Shown here one piece after another: positions 37,200-48,822 of a stretch of 64,000 nucleotides of DNA (position 1 is the first letter of the stretch; the number at the start of each line of letters is the position of its first letter). The stretch lies in contig NC_053045.1 of assembly GCF_003473485.1 (NCBI RefSeq), forward strand, positions 53,982,494 through 54,046,493, written 5' to 3'. A program made the translations under genes and the position numbers. The notes below the pieces were generated by a model. The model ran no database searches, was not told the origin of the DNA, and saw only the letters and a program-made list of their open reading frames with translations. The DNA comes from Medicago truncatula. Taxonomy: Eukaryota; Streptophyta; Magnoliopsida; Fabales; Fabaceae.

Positions 37200-37716
37200 T
37201 TTGACATCTTTCAAAATATGGTGAAAAAAAGTTAAAATAGGGACGTTGGATGGAATCTTTCCCTCCTTTTATTTCCTACTTATTTTTATTTTTGGAATGT
37301 TTAAAGAGTGTCCCATAAACACTCATTTTACGATACATTTTTTTTTTTATCGTTTTTGGTTATTTTATATTACTCTAATATAAAGTTAATAATTGAAATG
37401 AAGTATTTTAGGAGCTTAGAAAAGGACGGCAAACATCATAAAATTTAAAGTATTATTATTTTAATTGAATTTTCTTAATTGGTTGGACAAAATTTGAATA
37501 CTACACTATGTAAAAATATAAATATTGGTTTCATTATGATAAGAGTTTAACCTTCATTAACATAAAAATATAAATATTGGTCTCATCTTTCAAAAAAAAA
37601 ATTATGGGTCTCATGATGATAAGAGTTTAACCTTCATTAACAATGTTGAGTTGAAAAAAGAAAATAAAAACTTCATTATAATTAAAAAAAAAAAAAAAAA
37701 AAGAGTTTCGCCTTCA
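37200..37716. other. intergenic
   Basis: AT-rich with a tandem pair around ATAAATATTGG...CATGATGATAAGAGTTTAACC (about 37525-37635) and an A run at 37683-37702. No gene seen. Confidence 0.4.
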
Positions 37717-37725
37717 TATTAAAAG

Positions 37726-39356
37726 GAGTAAACTCTTGTTTGGGTCTTTGAAAGTGTCTCTCACTATCACATCAGTCCTTGAATCAAATAAAATTATCAA
37801 AAAGTTTCTCATTATTTGATCTGTTAGTCAATTGCGTCCTAAACGTTAACTTGCCATTAACGGTGTTGATGTGTCCGTTTAACTTGCCACTTGAGCTGCT
37901 TTCTTGTCCGTCCACGTTGGCAAGGGACTAAATTGCATATAGGACAACATTGCAACAACCATCTGTCTTTCCCTTCCATCTTCTTCATCACCCAATTCCA
38001 AAATTATCTTTTCATCTAACCCAACAACCAGATTATCAATCTCCTTAAAAAATCATATGTTCCTCATACCAAAGTTCACAACGAACACCCTTTTTTTTTT
38101 TTTTTGAATCGGCAAAATTTATTAGCCAAGAAGGTGGAAGAACCACCAAAACTTGGAACACAAAGAGAGAAAATACAAAGGTGTCGAATACAACGTGCAC
38201 CAATGTCATAATATGTAACTTCTCCTTCTTCCAATTATTAGTTGTGGGGATCAATTTTGTTGTTCTATCACTGATATCTTTTGATTGGAAAATGGAGTTG
38301 TTCTAATCTCGTTCTCCTCCTTCTAGCGGTGGTTGCCTTGTTTTAGGATAAGGGTTGTTTTGTCCTTGAAGCTGCGTTCTGGGTTTGTGTGTTGTGATTG
38401 GATTCGCTCAGATTTGCGAATTTTCTCAACGTTTCTGCGATTGATGCTGGGTTCTGTTTTAAAACCACTGGTTGTCCTTTGTTTCTTTGGTTTGGTTTGA
38501 TTATAGTTGTGTTGGGTTTTTGAGAGAAATTTGGGAAAGAAAAGAGAGTTAACTAGTGTTGCTACACCCATCAAAAATTTGCTAAAGTAGCACTTACGGG
38601 GATGTAAGAGAGCGACAACCTTATTGTTGTTGTTGTTGAGAGTAACAACAACAAATTTCTGATTAAATTTTCATCCATCAACCTTCTTTTATCATTCCAT
38701 AATCAACAACAACAGAGATTTCAACTTCATCAACACCAACAATCACAACAACAAAAAATATCTAATTAAATTTTCTTCTTGGATTCAAAGGCATGAGTTT
38801 GAATGTTTATGTTTGATGATAATTTCTTGGAGAAAATATACGGCGGAGAAGACGAAGTGGCTGAAGAATTGGTGGTTGAGGATTAGGCTTGATCAAGTAG
38901 TAGAATAGTTTATGGAATGGATCTGTGAGAAATTTCTTTTTATGTGGATGTCGTAAAATGGTTTAGAATTGATACATATATATATATAAGATAGGATTTG
39001 GATCCAGCTTCTGGGCTTTGATGAACAGGTTAAGCAATGGATGATGAAGGAGAAAGAACATATGAATTTGCTTTTATTTAGTTTTGATGTTTTTCTGTTA
39101 TAAAATTAATTTTAATTAAAATAAAAGCCAACTAGACATCCAAAAATCAAACAATTAATTAAAATATTCTTGTGAGTGTGTCACATCAACATCATTAAAT
39201 GACATGCCATCAAAGTTAACAGCAGGTTGACGTCTAGACGCAATTGACTATCGGATCAAACAATGAGGGACTTTTTGATAATTTTATTTGATTCAAAGAC
39301 TAGTGTGATAGCGAGAGACACTTTTAAGGACCCAATAAAAATTTACTACTTTACTC
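37726..39356. mobile_element. Mutator-like element (non-autonomous), 1.6 kb
   Basis: 1,631 bp with long inverted ends: the left starts GAGTAAACTCTTGTTTGGGT and the right ends TACTACTTTACTC. Inverted similarity extends over 100 bp (TTTGATCTGTTAGTCAATTG versus CAATTGACTATCGGATCAAA). A 9-bp duplication TATTAAAAG flanks it (37717-37725, 39357-39365), diagnostic of Mutator. No transposase is visible. The interior includes T-rich sequence followed by GAATCGGCAAAATTTATTAG at about 38105, which looks like a separate insertion. Confidence 0.85.
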
Positions 39357-39365
39357 TATTAAAAG

Positions 39366-39936
39366 CTCTGTCTATCAAAATCATATAATTTACGTGCAAA
39401 TATTGTGAGAATAAAACGTAATGAATATATAAAGAAAATTCATATATATGTATATATAATCATGCATATCAAGCATAATCTCCCTAAAAAAAGCAGCATA
39501 TAATATCAAAATAAAACATTATGTTATTGTAGATAGGATCTAAACAATGCTTCCTGATTCAATACTCGTTATTCTGTTGAATGAAAATTAAACTAATACT
39601 ATTCCATAACATAAATTTCAAGAAATTAGAACTAGTTTTTTTTTTTTTTTTTTTTTCAATCAAGAAACAGCAACTAATGGATTATTTTTTTGATGAGGCA
39701 ATTTTATTTCAAAAGCCAAACCCTTTAGTAGACTACCACCAAAAGATACACTAAAAACCAACATACTCAAATACTTCAAAACACAAAACCAAACACACCA
39801 AAATAGTTTCCTTCCCAAAAACAATAAAATAAAAAACAAATGCATCAACACAATAAGGTAGGAGCAAGCTGATGAAAATCACAGACCACATAAGCAACAA
39901 CGAGACAGAACTAGTGTACACAAAAAACCAACCACT
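39366..39936. other. intergenic
   Basis: AT-rich, with a T run at 39638-39656. No gene. Confidence 0.4.
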
Positions 39937-40702
39937 CTAGTAAACATTAAATAACTTATAAAAGAACTCCAATTCATGATCCCACCTACAATCTTCACAC
40001 AATGTCATGTCATCATCTTCATCCGGTAAAAACCATGGACCTTTCTTCACTCTCCATCCCTCGCATGTGCTCTTCGAGTTGCATAGAGCAATTTGATTGC
40101 GCATTAACATCCCATTATTTTTCCACATATCTTTTGTTAAATATTTAACCTTACTCCTTGAACTCACAATACATTTGGACTTCCTCAAGAAACGCATATG
40201 CTCAAGTCCTTGTTTTCTTGACTCATGATTTTCGGAACACAACAAGATCATACCATACATACATGTATATGGCCTCCTTGTGACCTTTTTCAGCAGCAAT
40301 CTTTAATCTCTCAAGACCATCAATATTTCCATTTGGATAGCCAAAGTATTCAAGCAATCCTTCTCTAAATATTATTTCCGTATTTTCACTTTCTAAGCAA
40401 CTTCTTAAAAAAGACGATACGTTCTCATTCAGAAACCATTGGATCAATGGAAAATTGTCGAAAGAAATTTGTTGTAACACATATCATTCTTGGGTGAGTT
40501 CAAGAAAATATTTGCAACAAACTTTCATTTTATGAAAGTCACTAAGAGATTTAGCGGCTATTGTTGCAAACACATCGATTAGCAAGTCTTTGGGAATTGA
40601 TGGTACGGCCTCTAAAGAAGATGGTGCATGTTGTATTTTGTTGCTTTTTCTCTTCAATGTTTTGTTTCTTTTTCTCTTCAATTTTCTTTTTGATGGTGCC
40701 AT
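39937..40702 (-). pseudogene. F-box protein gene of the At1g67623-like type, broken
   Basis: Minus strand. It starts MAPSKRKLKRKRNKTLKRKS, then an F-box region (VPSIPKDLLIDVFATIAAKS, MKVCCKYFLEL). A TGA at 40484-40486 interrupts the frame, which then continues YVLQQISFDNFPLIQWFLNE and FGYPNGNIDGLERLKIAAEK. Near 40260 a small insertion shifts the frame. The rest (LCSENHESRKQGLEHMRFLR, the Cys/Trp-rich CEDCRWDHELEFFYKLFNVY end) is intact in the new frame, with the stop at 39937-39939. Functional members would act as substrate adaptors of SCF ubiquitin ligases. Two lesions make this copy a likely pseudogene. Confidence 0.8.
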
Positions 40703-41499
40703 GGTTCAAGAAAATTGAGATATTCGAAAACTATAAAACAAGAGATTTTGGAAAACTATTATATAGAGAAGTTATATTTTGTCTTTTGTGTGAGCGTGTA
40801 GCGTTTTTTTTCCTTTTTCATGCAATAAATTTAATATTAAAAAGTCAATCAAAATCTCCTAAAATTTTGGTGTATACTTCTTCGGATCAATCCTAGTTCC
40901 ACACAAATTTAACATCTTTCCATCAGATCTCTGTAATACAAGGACTATAAAAAGACAAATTTAAATTGATATCCTTTTTTAATTTTTTTTACAAGAATTT
41001 TAATTGATATCTATCTAAATATTCCTGCACCATCAAATATATTACATATATAGATTTTATATTGTCAAAAAGATTTAAATTGTATACTTTATTAGTCTTT
41101 ACCAAAACAGTTTTTATAATAAGTTTTTTTTTTTTTTGGTACATTGTTTTTATAATAAGTTACCAGATACCAAAAAGTACTTTTGACTGGATCGCATTTC
41201 TAAAATTAGAATATACATTTTTGTTTTACTAAAAAAAAAGAATATACTTCAACTCTGACTAATTCTAACTCGGTTAAAATTAATTTCTCACGTTACCAAA
41301 TATCATTTTTTTTTATGAGAAAACTAATTGTGATTTTTTTTCCTTTTTGAATTTGTTTAAATAAATAAGTTTTTTTTTTAAGGAAAATAAATAAGTTTTT
41401 TTAGGAGGTTTAAATAAATAAGTTAGCATATAAAAATTAATTTGAGAATATTCAAAATGCATGGGAATACATTATATTTAAGTAAATAAGTTACGATTT
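40703..41499. other. intergenic
   Basis: AT-rich promoter side of the F-box pseudogene. No other gene seen. A 14-bp SINE target duplication ends at 41499. Confidence 0.4.
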
Positions 41500-41690
41500 A
41501 CCCAAGAGCGTTTAGATGAGATGGAACAGGTCTCTTCTAGCTTAACCAAGGTCCTGGATTCGAATCCAGCCTTGGGCATGCAACAACGTTAAAACTCTTA
41601 GGGAGAGCCTGACGCCCATTTGGGTCTCACAATGCTCGAGAGATTAGTCTCCGCAGTTGCACGCCAAGGATACCCAGTTTATACCAAAAA
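41500..41690 (+). repeat. tRNA-derived SINE, copy 1
   Basis: 191 bp with pol III-like boxes: TCTAGCTTAACCAAGG (A-box region) and GGATTCGAATCC (B box). It ends TTTATACCAAAAA and is flanked by a 14-bp target duplication ATAAGTTACGATTT (41486-41499, 41691-41704). A second copy of the family is at 63065-63244. Confidence 0.88.
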
Positions 41691-41704
41691 ATAAGTTACG
41701 ATTT

Positions 41705-43496
41705 TAATTATTAGTATGCTCTATCAATGTATAATTATTTTATACATGCATCAAACGATGTGTTGTCACGTGAATTAATGAATGTGATAACTCGTGTTCT
41801 TCAAATTCATTAATTCACGTGACAACACATTATTTAATATATGTGTAAAATAATTATACGCAGAGTATACTAATTAAATTCTTAAGTTATGTATCGACGG
41901 TGATATACAATCAATTTAATTTGGATATATTGATAGTGTAAAGTTTTTACTCATGCATAAATTCAAATCATGCAATTTAAATATTTGTAGATACATTTGT
42001 TGAACTAACCTATAAAATACGATGTCATTTGATTAAATGCGTTTGTAAAAAATTATATGAATTTCACTCAAAAAAAAAATTGTATGAATTAATCTCAAAT
42101 ATATTTGATACTAAATATTTGTTTTAAATAAACGTATATAGAGATATAATACACTTTATCTTTCGAATTATATTGGTTATAATATTAACAGAAAAAAATT
42201 AAGCAATAAAATTAATCACTTGTGATCTAGTTCTTTTGTAGCTCCTGTTAGTGTAGTGCTTGTTCTGTTGTTGGCTTGTTCATGGGTCCTCCTTCTGCTC
42301 TGATTTGGGTGGTTATCAATAAAATGTGCAGATTAAAAAATTCATTATTGAACATTAATTAAGTAAAAATAAATAATTAATAACAAACTTAACTTAGTGA
42401 CTATAATTCACCTTTTAAGAGATGTTCAGGATTCGAAATCCGACTCATGTATATAACGATGCATTTTCTCTGCCAACTAAGTTATACTCGCGAGAACAAT
42501 AATAGACTTGATTATTTTCGCAAAGTATATTAACTAATTTACTAATAGCCAACATTTAAACCTAATCTAATTTTTAATTGAATTTGTGATGGCGACAAGA
42601 GAGACATAATATAATATACTATATATTTTGTCTTATAGTTAAAAAGACGGTAGAATATAAGCTTACATGGTTTAAGCATGTAAATATAAATTATATATAA
42701 ATAAACATCATGTATAATTTTATTATTACAAGTATAATTTTGTCTTGGTATATACTATAAAAAAAATAGTATCAATTGAAATTAAAATATTTAAAATCCA
42801 AAATAAAATTATTATAATTGAAGATAAAAAGATGTAAAGATTAATTTAATCTTTTAACAAAATAAATATTGGTCTTGCTAAAGATTTTTATATGGATAAT
42901 GTTTCATGTACACATTTTTTTCCATACACACATTGTACCACTCCATGTGAGAGTGTGTGAGAGACAATACATGTGAGTTTTTTTGTGTGTGGGAGACCAC
43001 AAGAACACTTGTCAAAATTGTGTGTGGGTGTACAAGTGGTACATGCCACCTAAGATGGTCTATGTATCACTACTCTTTTTATATAGTCCTTGCCAGCGGT
43101 GTAACCGAGTAAACACACGTGTTGGATGACACTAAGTCTTGGTCAATTCAGAGAATGGGTTGGTATCAGAGGTTTATTTGTGTTATGGGTTAGGCTACTA
43201 GATAGAAATATCGCTAATCAATTGAGCTTAGGGTTGAATATATATATCTAGTATATGCTGGTCTATAACCCCAAGCATGAAACCTAGATAGATATATGGA
43301 TGAAATGCTAAAGACAACCAGATAATTCCCTTGTTTTTTTTTTAACAAAACATGAGCCATGTTTAAGGTTGGACACCTGAGATAATATGTTAAAGACTGA
43401 ACAACGTATGACAGTCCACAACCCCTTAAACATGATCCTGAATGGATGCAATGCAAGACAACTAGGAAATCTTGTTTATGTTAAGTGCAACGTAAA
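41705..43496. other. intergenic
   Basis: No gene seen. An imperfect palindrome at about 41755-41850 centres on GAATTAATGAATGTGATAAC / TTCATTAATTCACGTGACAA. A decayed minus-strand SINE with GGATTTCGAATCC lies at about 42400-42497. Confidence 0.45.
42400..42497 (-). repeat. decayed tRNA-derived SINE, second family
   Basis: On the minus strand TTCTCGCGAGTATAACTTAG and GGATTTCGAATCC resemble the A and B boxes of the family whose fragment is at 17716-17780. Diverged, ends not sharp. Confidence 0.5.
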
Positions 43497-43953
43497 CAGG
43501 GCCGTCCCTATAAATCTAGAGGCTCGGTTCTAATTGTAAACATAGGCCCCGTATTAAAAGAAAAACATTATTTTTTCTTAAGAGAAAAATGTTACAAGTG
43601 TTTTTAAAAAAAAAGAAAAAAAAAAGTTATATTGTGTTTTTAAGGGATAATAGAGTATTGATGATATTTGGCCTAAATTGAGACCCAGTCTTACCAAAAA
43701 AAGCTTAATTATAGTAAAAAAAAAAAAAAAATAAATAAAATTTATGATACTCCTGAGTATTGAAACCACAACTTCTGCTATACATACGTGTGTTTCTACC
43801 ACCAAACCAGCATAACATTTCTGATATATTTACGTATTTATCGTATATATTACACTTTTTCATTCATTGTACTAATAAAAAAAAATATTTGGGCCTCCAA
43901 ATTTGGGAGACCCAGCTCGGTAGAGCTGTTTGCACCCCCAAAGGGCCGGCCCT
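43497..43953. mobile_element. non-autonomous hAT-like element
   Basis: 457 bp with inverted ends CAGGGCCGTCCCTA and AGGGCCGGCCCT, and subterminal GAGGCTCGG / GGGCCTCC motifs typical of hAT elements. An exact 8-bp duplication is not clear. No transposase. Confidence 0.62.
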
Positions 43954-44207
43954 AAACGCAAGGTATATTTTGGTGTTTGAGGTCATGGTGTCATATTTAA
44001 CAAGTATATAGTTTTTGAGACATTCATCATAGTATGAAAGTTACCTTAAAACACAACGTTAGAACTTGGCTTCAACTTTTAAATGAAATAGTGCGTTTAG
44101 CTCAGCCCTGTTAGCTTTCTACATGTATGATCGGACAAAAAAGGTACAACTATTTGATGATAATTTTTGTAACAATCTTGTTTTGCTTTTTTATGATTGG
44201 TCAAAAT

Positions 44208-44210
<3 letters not shown>

Positions 44211-44270
<60 letters not shown>
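44211..44270. repeat. compound TA/GA microsatellite
   Basis: About 18 TA units followed directly by about 12 GA units. Confidence 0.95.
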
Positions 44271-45530
44271 CTAATGTAAATATAAAAGAAAAAGTTGTTA
44301 AAAAGACGTTATCACAAAATTGTTGTAAAAATATCACTTCTCAAAACAAAATAGTTCATGTCATTCTTCGTCAGAGCCTTAATAACATAACCGTTGAGTG
44401 GTCTCATAAAAACACTTAATTCTCTACTAGTGAAAGACTTGTCATTTCATTTCCTGTGATACTCTCTCAAACATGCATGAGTCGTTCCTATCTACAAGGA
44501 ATTCACTTAAACCGAATATGCATTCATGCCCATCCGAAAGGTTGGCTACTTTAATATCGAGAGTAACCTCTTAATAAACCCGACTAAAGATAAGAAAAGA
44601 AGATTACAACTAATAAGAACCATACCATCACATCCACAACTATAAATAAGGGGCATTGCCTTCCAAGTACGATTACTTAACTTATCTTATATATACTCAT
44701 TAACCAACCTATTTGCTTAATTTGTTGTCTTTTTTATATATAAAAGAAAATATCATATTGAAAATTGTATCTTCTACTTCTTAAGAGTTCAAAAAAAGTT
44801 CCTGCAAAAAAAAATGATGAAAAAAATCTTTTTTCAAAGTAAAATTTATCTTTTTTTTTTATTTTTAACTAATGTCTTAGGGGCTTCAGTTAACATGACC
44901 CTTAAACATTTTCTTTTGTCGATAGTCAAGAGATTAGAAATCTACATTTTAAATTTAGTAAGTAGAGAATTTGAAGTTCAAACTCAAATTCATAAACTAT
45001 GCTTATTGGAACTAAACAGTTTTTAATGCAATAATATGTTTTTTTTAGAGAAATAAAAAATGAGGGGAAAAAATAAAAATAATATTTATTACATATTATA
45101 AATTTTAAAAATATATTAGTATATAAAATTAATATCCCTGAAAAAAAGTATACAAAATCAATAAATTATGGATTAAATTGATGAATTATTAAGGTTGATC
45201 TTTGTTTCCGTCGTACATGTAGTAACTGAAAGTGCAAGTCCCAACTGTATATAGTAGTGGGACCACAAAGTATAACCGGTTATCACTGACGTGGCAGCAC
45301 CACAGTTTGCCAACTCGAACACAAAACCACCAATGAAAGGCATATCCGTAAATAACCGCAACTCCATATCCATTCTTACAAATATTCAAACTCAAAACCA
45401 ACCGTTTTCGCTCCAAAAAAACCACTTTCACTATCTCTACTTATTATAATAAAACAGTTACCATTTCTTCTCTACGTTACCAAAACTAATCATTTGTCTC
45501 ACACACACTAATTTTGTCTTCAACTTGAAA
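44271..45530. other. intergenic and tetraspanin upstream region
   Basis: AT-rich up to about 45170. The last 350 bp are less biased and are the likely promoter and 5' UTR of the tetraspanin gene. Short open frames here have no recognisable product. Confidence 0.45.
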
Positions 45531-46647
45531 ATGTTCCGTTTTCGTATAAGCAACACCGTGGTCGGTGCACTCAACATACTCTCCTTACTCCTCGGCCTCG
45601 CCGCTATCGCTTCCTCCGCCTACATCCACATCAAAGGTGGTTCAGACTGCCAAAAGGTGCTTCAATATCCCCTCCTAATCGGTGGTGTATTCGTCGTGAT
45701 TGTGTCGGGACTTGGAATCGCGGGATCGTTGTTCGGAATCAACACGGCACTCTATGGTTACCTATTGGTGACATTCTTGCTTGTGTTGGGACTTGCTTTC
45801 TTCACTGTGTTTGCTTTGTTTGTCACCAATAGAGGGGTGGGGAAACAGATTTCTGGTAAAGGGTATGGTGAGTATAGGGTTGCTGATTTCTCTCATTGGT
45901 TGCAACGATATGTTGTGAATGAAGAGAATTGGGATGAGTTCAAGAGTTGTTTGAAGGATGCTCATGTTTGTCAGAATCTCGCCGTCAATGGTGGCCGGAA
46001 TAACGACTCCCTCATTTTCAAACACTTGTCTACCACCCAGGTTCAATTTGTAACTTCATTATGATGAATTTTTTTTTAACGACAAAATTTGTTGAATTGA
46101 GAGAATGGAAAATAGTACAAAGTAGTAGTACATCCAAAATTTGAAAAGTCCAATGTTTTTGGTCTAAATTTTGCACCGGATACATTTTACTTTTTGAATC
46201 TTTTGACGACGGAGAAGATTATTCTTTTTAAATAATTACATAAAATTTTATTTCTTCCATTGTTTTTATCAAGCAAAAACGGATAGATAATTGATGGTTA
46301 TTGTTTTGTGGTGTTTTTATTTTTTTATTTTTTTACTTTTGCAGGCTGGGTGTTGTAAGCCACCGGTGTACTGTGGATTTACAATGAAGAATGCTACATT
46401 TTGGGAAGTACCAAAATCAGGTTTGGCAGCAAATAATTCAGATTGTGCAACATGGAACAATAGGCAGGAGAAACTGTGTTACGATTGCAATGCATGCAAA
46501 GGAGGAGTTTTGGCCAACATAAGGAACCAATGGAGACATTTAACTGTGTTCAATGGTTTTGTGCTTGTACTCGTCACTGCCATTTACGCCATGGGGTGCT
46601 ACGCGATCAGGAACAATCGATTGGACTCTCGCAGCAATCTTCCATAA
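45531..46647 (+). CDS. tetraspanin (TET8-like)
   Basis: Two exons, 45531-46040 and 46345-46647, giving 270 aa. The intron position, just before the GCC motif in ...[11 protein letters not shown], is typical of plant tetraspanins. Four membrane segments: about residues 8-30, 45-67 ([20 protein letters not shown]), 73-97 ([20 protein letters not shown]) and 234-256 ([20 protein letters not shown]). The large extracellular loop has the plant GCCK signature and further cysteines ([17 protein letters not shown]). Tetraspanins scaffold membrane microdomains; TET8-like members mark extracellular vesicles in Arabidopsis. Codons are more GC-rich than the flanks. The ATG at 45531 is the first in frame. 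The following 304-bp intron is T-rich. Confidence 0.93.
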
Positions 46648-47288
46648 TTAGTTTTATGTCTTCAATTTGTTATCAGGGACTATGTATTTGTTTCAAGTAT
46701 GGTTGTCTTTAAGATTTGTGTTTATTTTGTATGGTCGTGTACTTTGGTGTTTTGGATCTCCAGACATTCAATTTCCTTAACTTGTTTTTTCTTTGGTAAC
46801 TTCTTAAGTCCCTAAGTTGTTATAATCAATTTTCATTCGGTATCTAGCAGCATTTAAATTTGAATTTTTTTGGTACAAAATTTTGAAAATTAAGTAACGT
46901 ATTTTTTGAATTAACTTCGGAACTACTATAATCAACTCTTGCAAATGTTATTGTTGTTTGTGTGTTAGTTTTTCGAATACCATATCAAATCTTATCATTG
47001 AATCAACTATTGATAAGTAAGTGTTGCAATTTTAACTTTAAATAGCAGCCTAGGAATGAGCAGAAATCACGGGGATATGTGTTTATTAGAATCCAATCAT
47101 TACTTGTTGTTGTAAATTGTTGGTATCAAATATAAGCGACATTCAATTACAAATATAAGATAAGATATGTAAGAAAAATTTCTTCAAAAAAATTAGGAAA
47201 TTTGCAACTTTTTTGGCTCCAAATGCTTAAGAGAATAAGATGTGAGATCATTTTGTAAAAAATAAAATAAAAAAGGTGATAACTTGTG
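46648..47288. other. tetraspanin 3' flank
   Basis: No gene seen. AT-rich up to the start of the inverted repeat. Confidence 0.4.
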
Positions 47289-48516
47289 TACCCATCTCGC
47301 TATGGTGGGTATTTGTACCCATGACCTTTTAAGTCAGCTAAAATGTTAACCGACGTCATAAGATTTTTTTATTTTTATTTTTTTATTTATTTATTTAGGA
47401 ACGAGGTTTTCTCTGATACCAGAGTTTTAGCAAAGTGCGGAAGACTTTTTCTATAGACAAATTTAAATTCTTTTGTTTAGTTTTTCGAGTTGTAGAGATA
47501 ACTTGAGCTTTGTAATTTATTTATCTCTTTTTGTTCTGAGATTTCAAAATCTCTTTTGGGTGGTGTTACTCTAAGGCTCTAATTCCTTATCAATGGTTTT
47601 TATGTTTCTTCGAATAGATATTTCTCAGCTTCTATCAAGGAAAAGCTATTTCTTGCTAAATTTCTATATATACGTGACTTTAGGGTAACTAAAGGTTTAA
47701 ATAATTCATCAATATGAATTGTATTTTTTCCTATAAATTCTATGGTGTAAATTCTATGCTATGGTGTGAATTACTCAAAGCATAATTAATTCTATAACAG
47801 ATTGTAAAAGGATGATTACCCTTTTTTATAAAATTCGAGTTTTCCAACTTATAATGAAAAACTATAGATTAATCTAGATGTTTATCTTTTAGGGATATCC
47901 CATTTGTAAATTTATATCAAATTTTATTTTTTCATATTTTAAATTATAGTTTACTTGTGCAATTTTTGCTTGTCTTTTGTCTAAAATCGTAGAGTCTTCT
48001 AGCGCTATTTCTAGAGGTGAATCAATACCTTTCATAAAGGTACTTTTGATTAAAATTTGAATAGTTGATATATGAATATAACCAATTTTGCTTTTTTCTT
48101 TTTCAGAAAATGTTTCAATTCTTTTTTCAATTTGAGTTTTATGTATGGTAGATATGACTATATTTCCTTGAGTGTTTTCAATTGAAATTGCTTCTTCTCC
48201 TATCATTATTCCAAATTTCAAAATATTTTTTCTTGAGAAAAATTCTTTGAATTTATTAAACTTTCTTTTGAAATTTTCTTCAGTAGTTAAAGATAAATCT
48301 GCTTCTTCTATATTATTATCTATTATGTCATCAACATAATAACTAGATGTTCCTTCAAAGTATGAAACCTCAGTCATATTCTATAATGTTTATTATGTCA
48401 ATACTATGATACTGAAAAGTAAATTTTGAATTTAATAAAGATATATTCATACCTGATTTGATCTTCTTTGAGATTTTGTTGATATTTTTGGTTTCGTTGT
48501 AGCTAGATATAATCTT
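47289..48516 (-). mobile_element. endogenous pararetrovirus fossil (Caulimoviridae), left arm
   Basis: Read on the minus strand, this carries the end of one viral frame and then a movement protein beginning MTEVSYFEGTSSYY, closely similar to that in the right arm. The match to Caulimoviridae 30K-type movement proteins is clear. Beyond the coding part is TGGTATCAGAG (47411-47421, minus strand), the Met-tRNA primer-binding motif of the family. The frame is broken in a few places. There are no LTRs or target duplications, as expected for integrated pararetrovirus DNA. Confidence 0.85.
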
Positions 48517-48822
48517 CGAATGATTATATTTTGTAAGGGTGAGACTAACTTTCTCTAATTCTACGTTGTATAATTCTGAAATTAAGTTTAGCATGTTGTA
48601 GGTTGTAGTTATGAGAATTTGAGAATTAGGTTTTGAAGTTGTAATTGGTTGTTAATAGAGTAGAAAATTCGTTGAATTTGGTAGAAGTGATGTTCAGATC
48701 ATGAGTTATTTTTAGTGCAATGTTTTATATGGTTTTGAGTGCCTTAACATGTATAGAAATGGTTAGAAAAGTTTTTGGATCAAATTTGGGCATAGGGAAG
48801 TTAAAATTGGGAAAACGGGGTA
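48517..48822. other. spacer between the pararetrovirus arms
   Basis: About 306 bp not shared between the arms. The left part continues viral-looking coding sequence on the minus strand (LYNVELEKVSLTLTKYNHSK). The right part (MFYMVLSALTCIEMVRKVFG on the plus strand) is of unknown origin. It would form the loop of a hairpin transcript. Confidence 0.6.

Noticed and set aside
43214-43456. 80-codon minus-strand frame
   Set aside because: No homology recognised, and the flanks are repeat-like.
44814-45026. 70-codon frame starting MMKKIFFQ
   Set aside because: Composition is that of AT-rich noncoding DNA; no family match or splice context.
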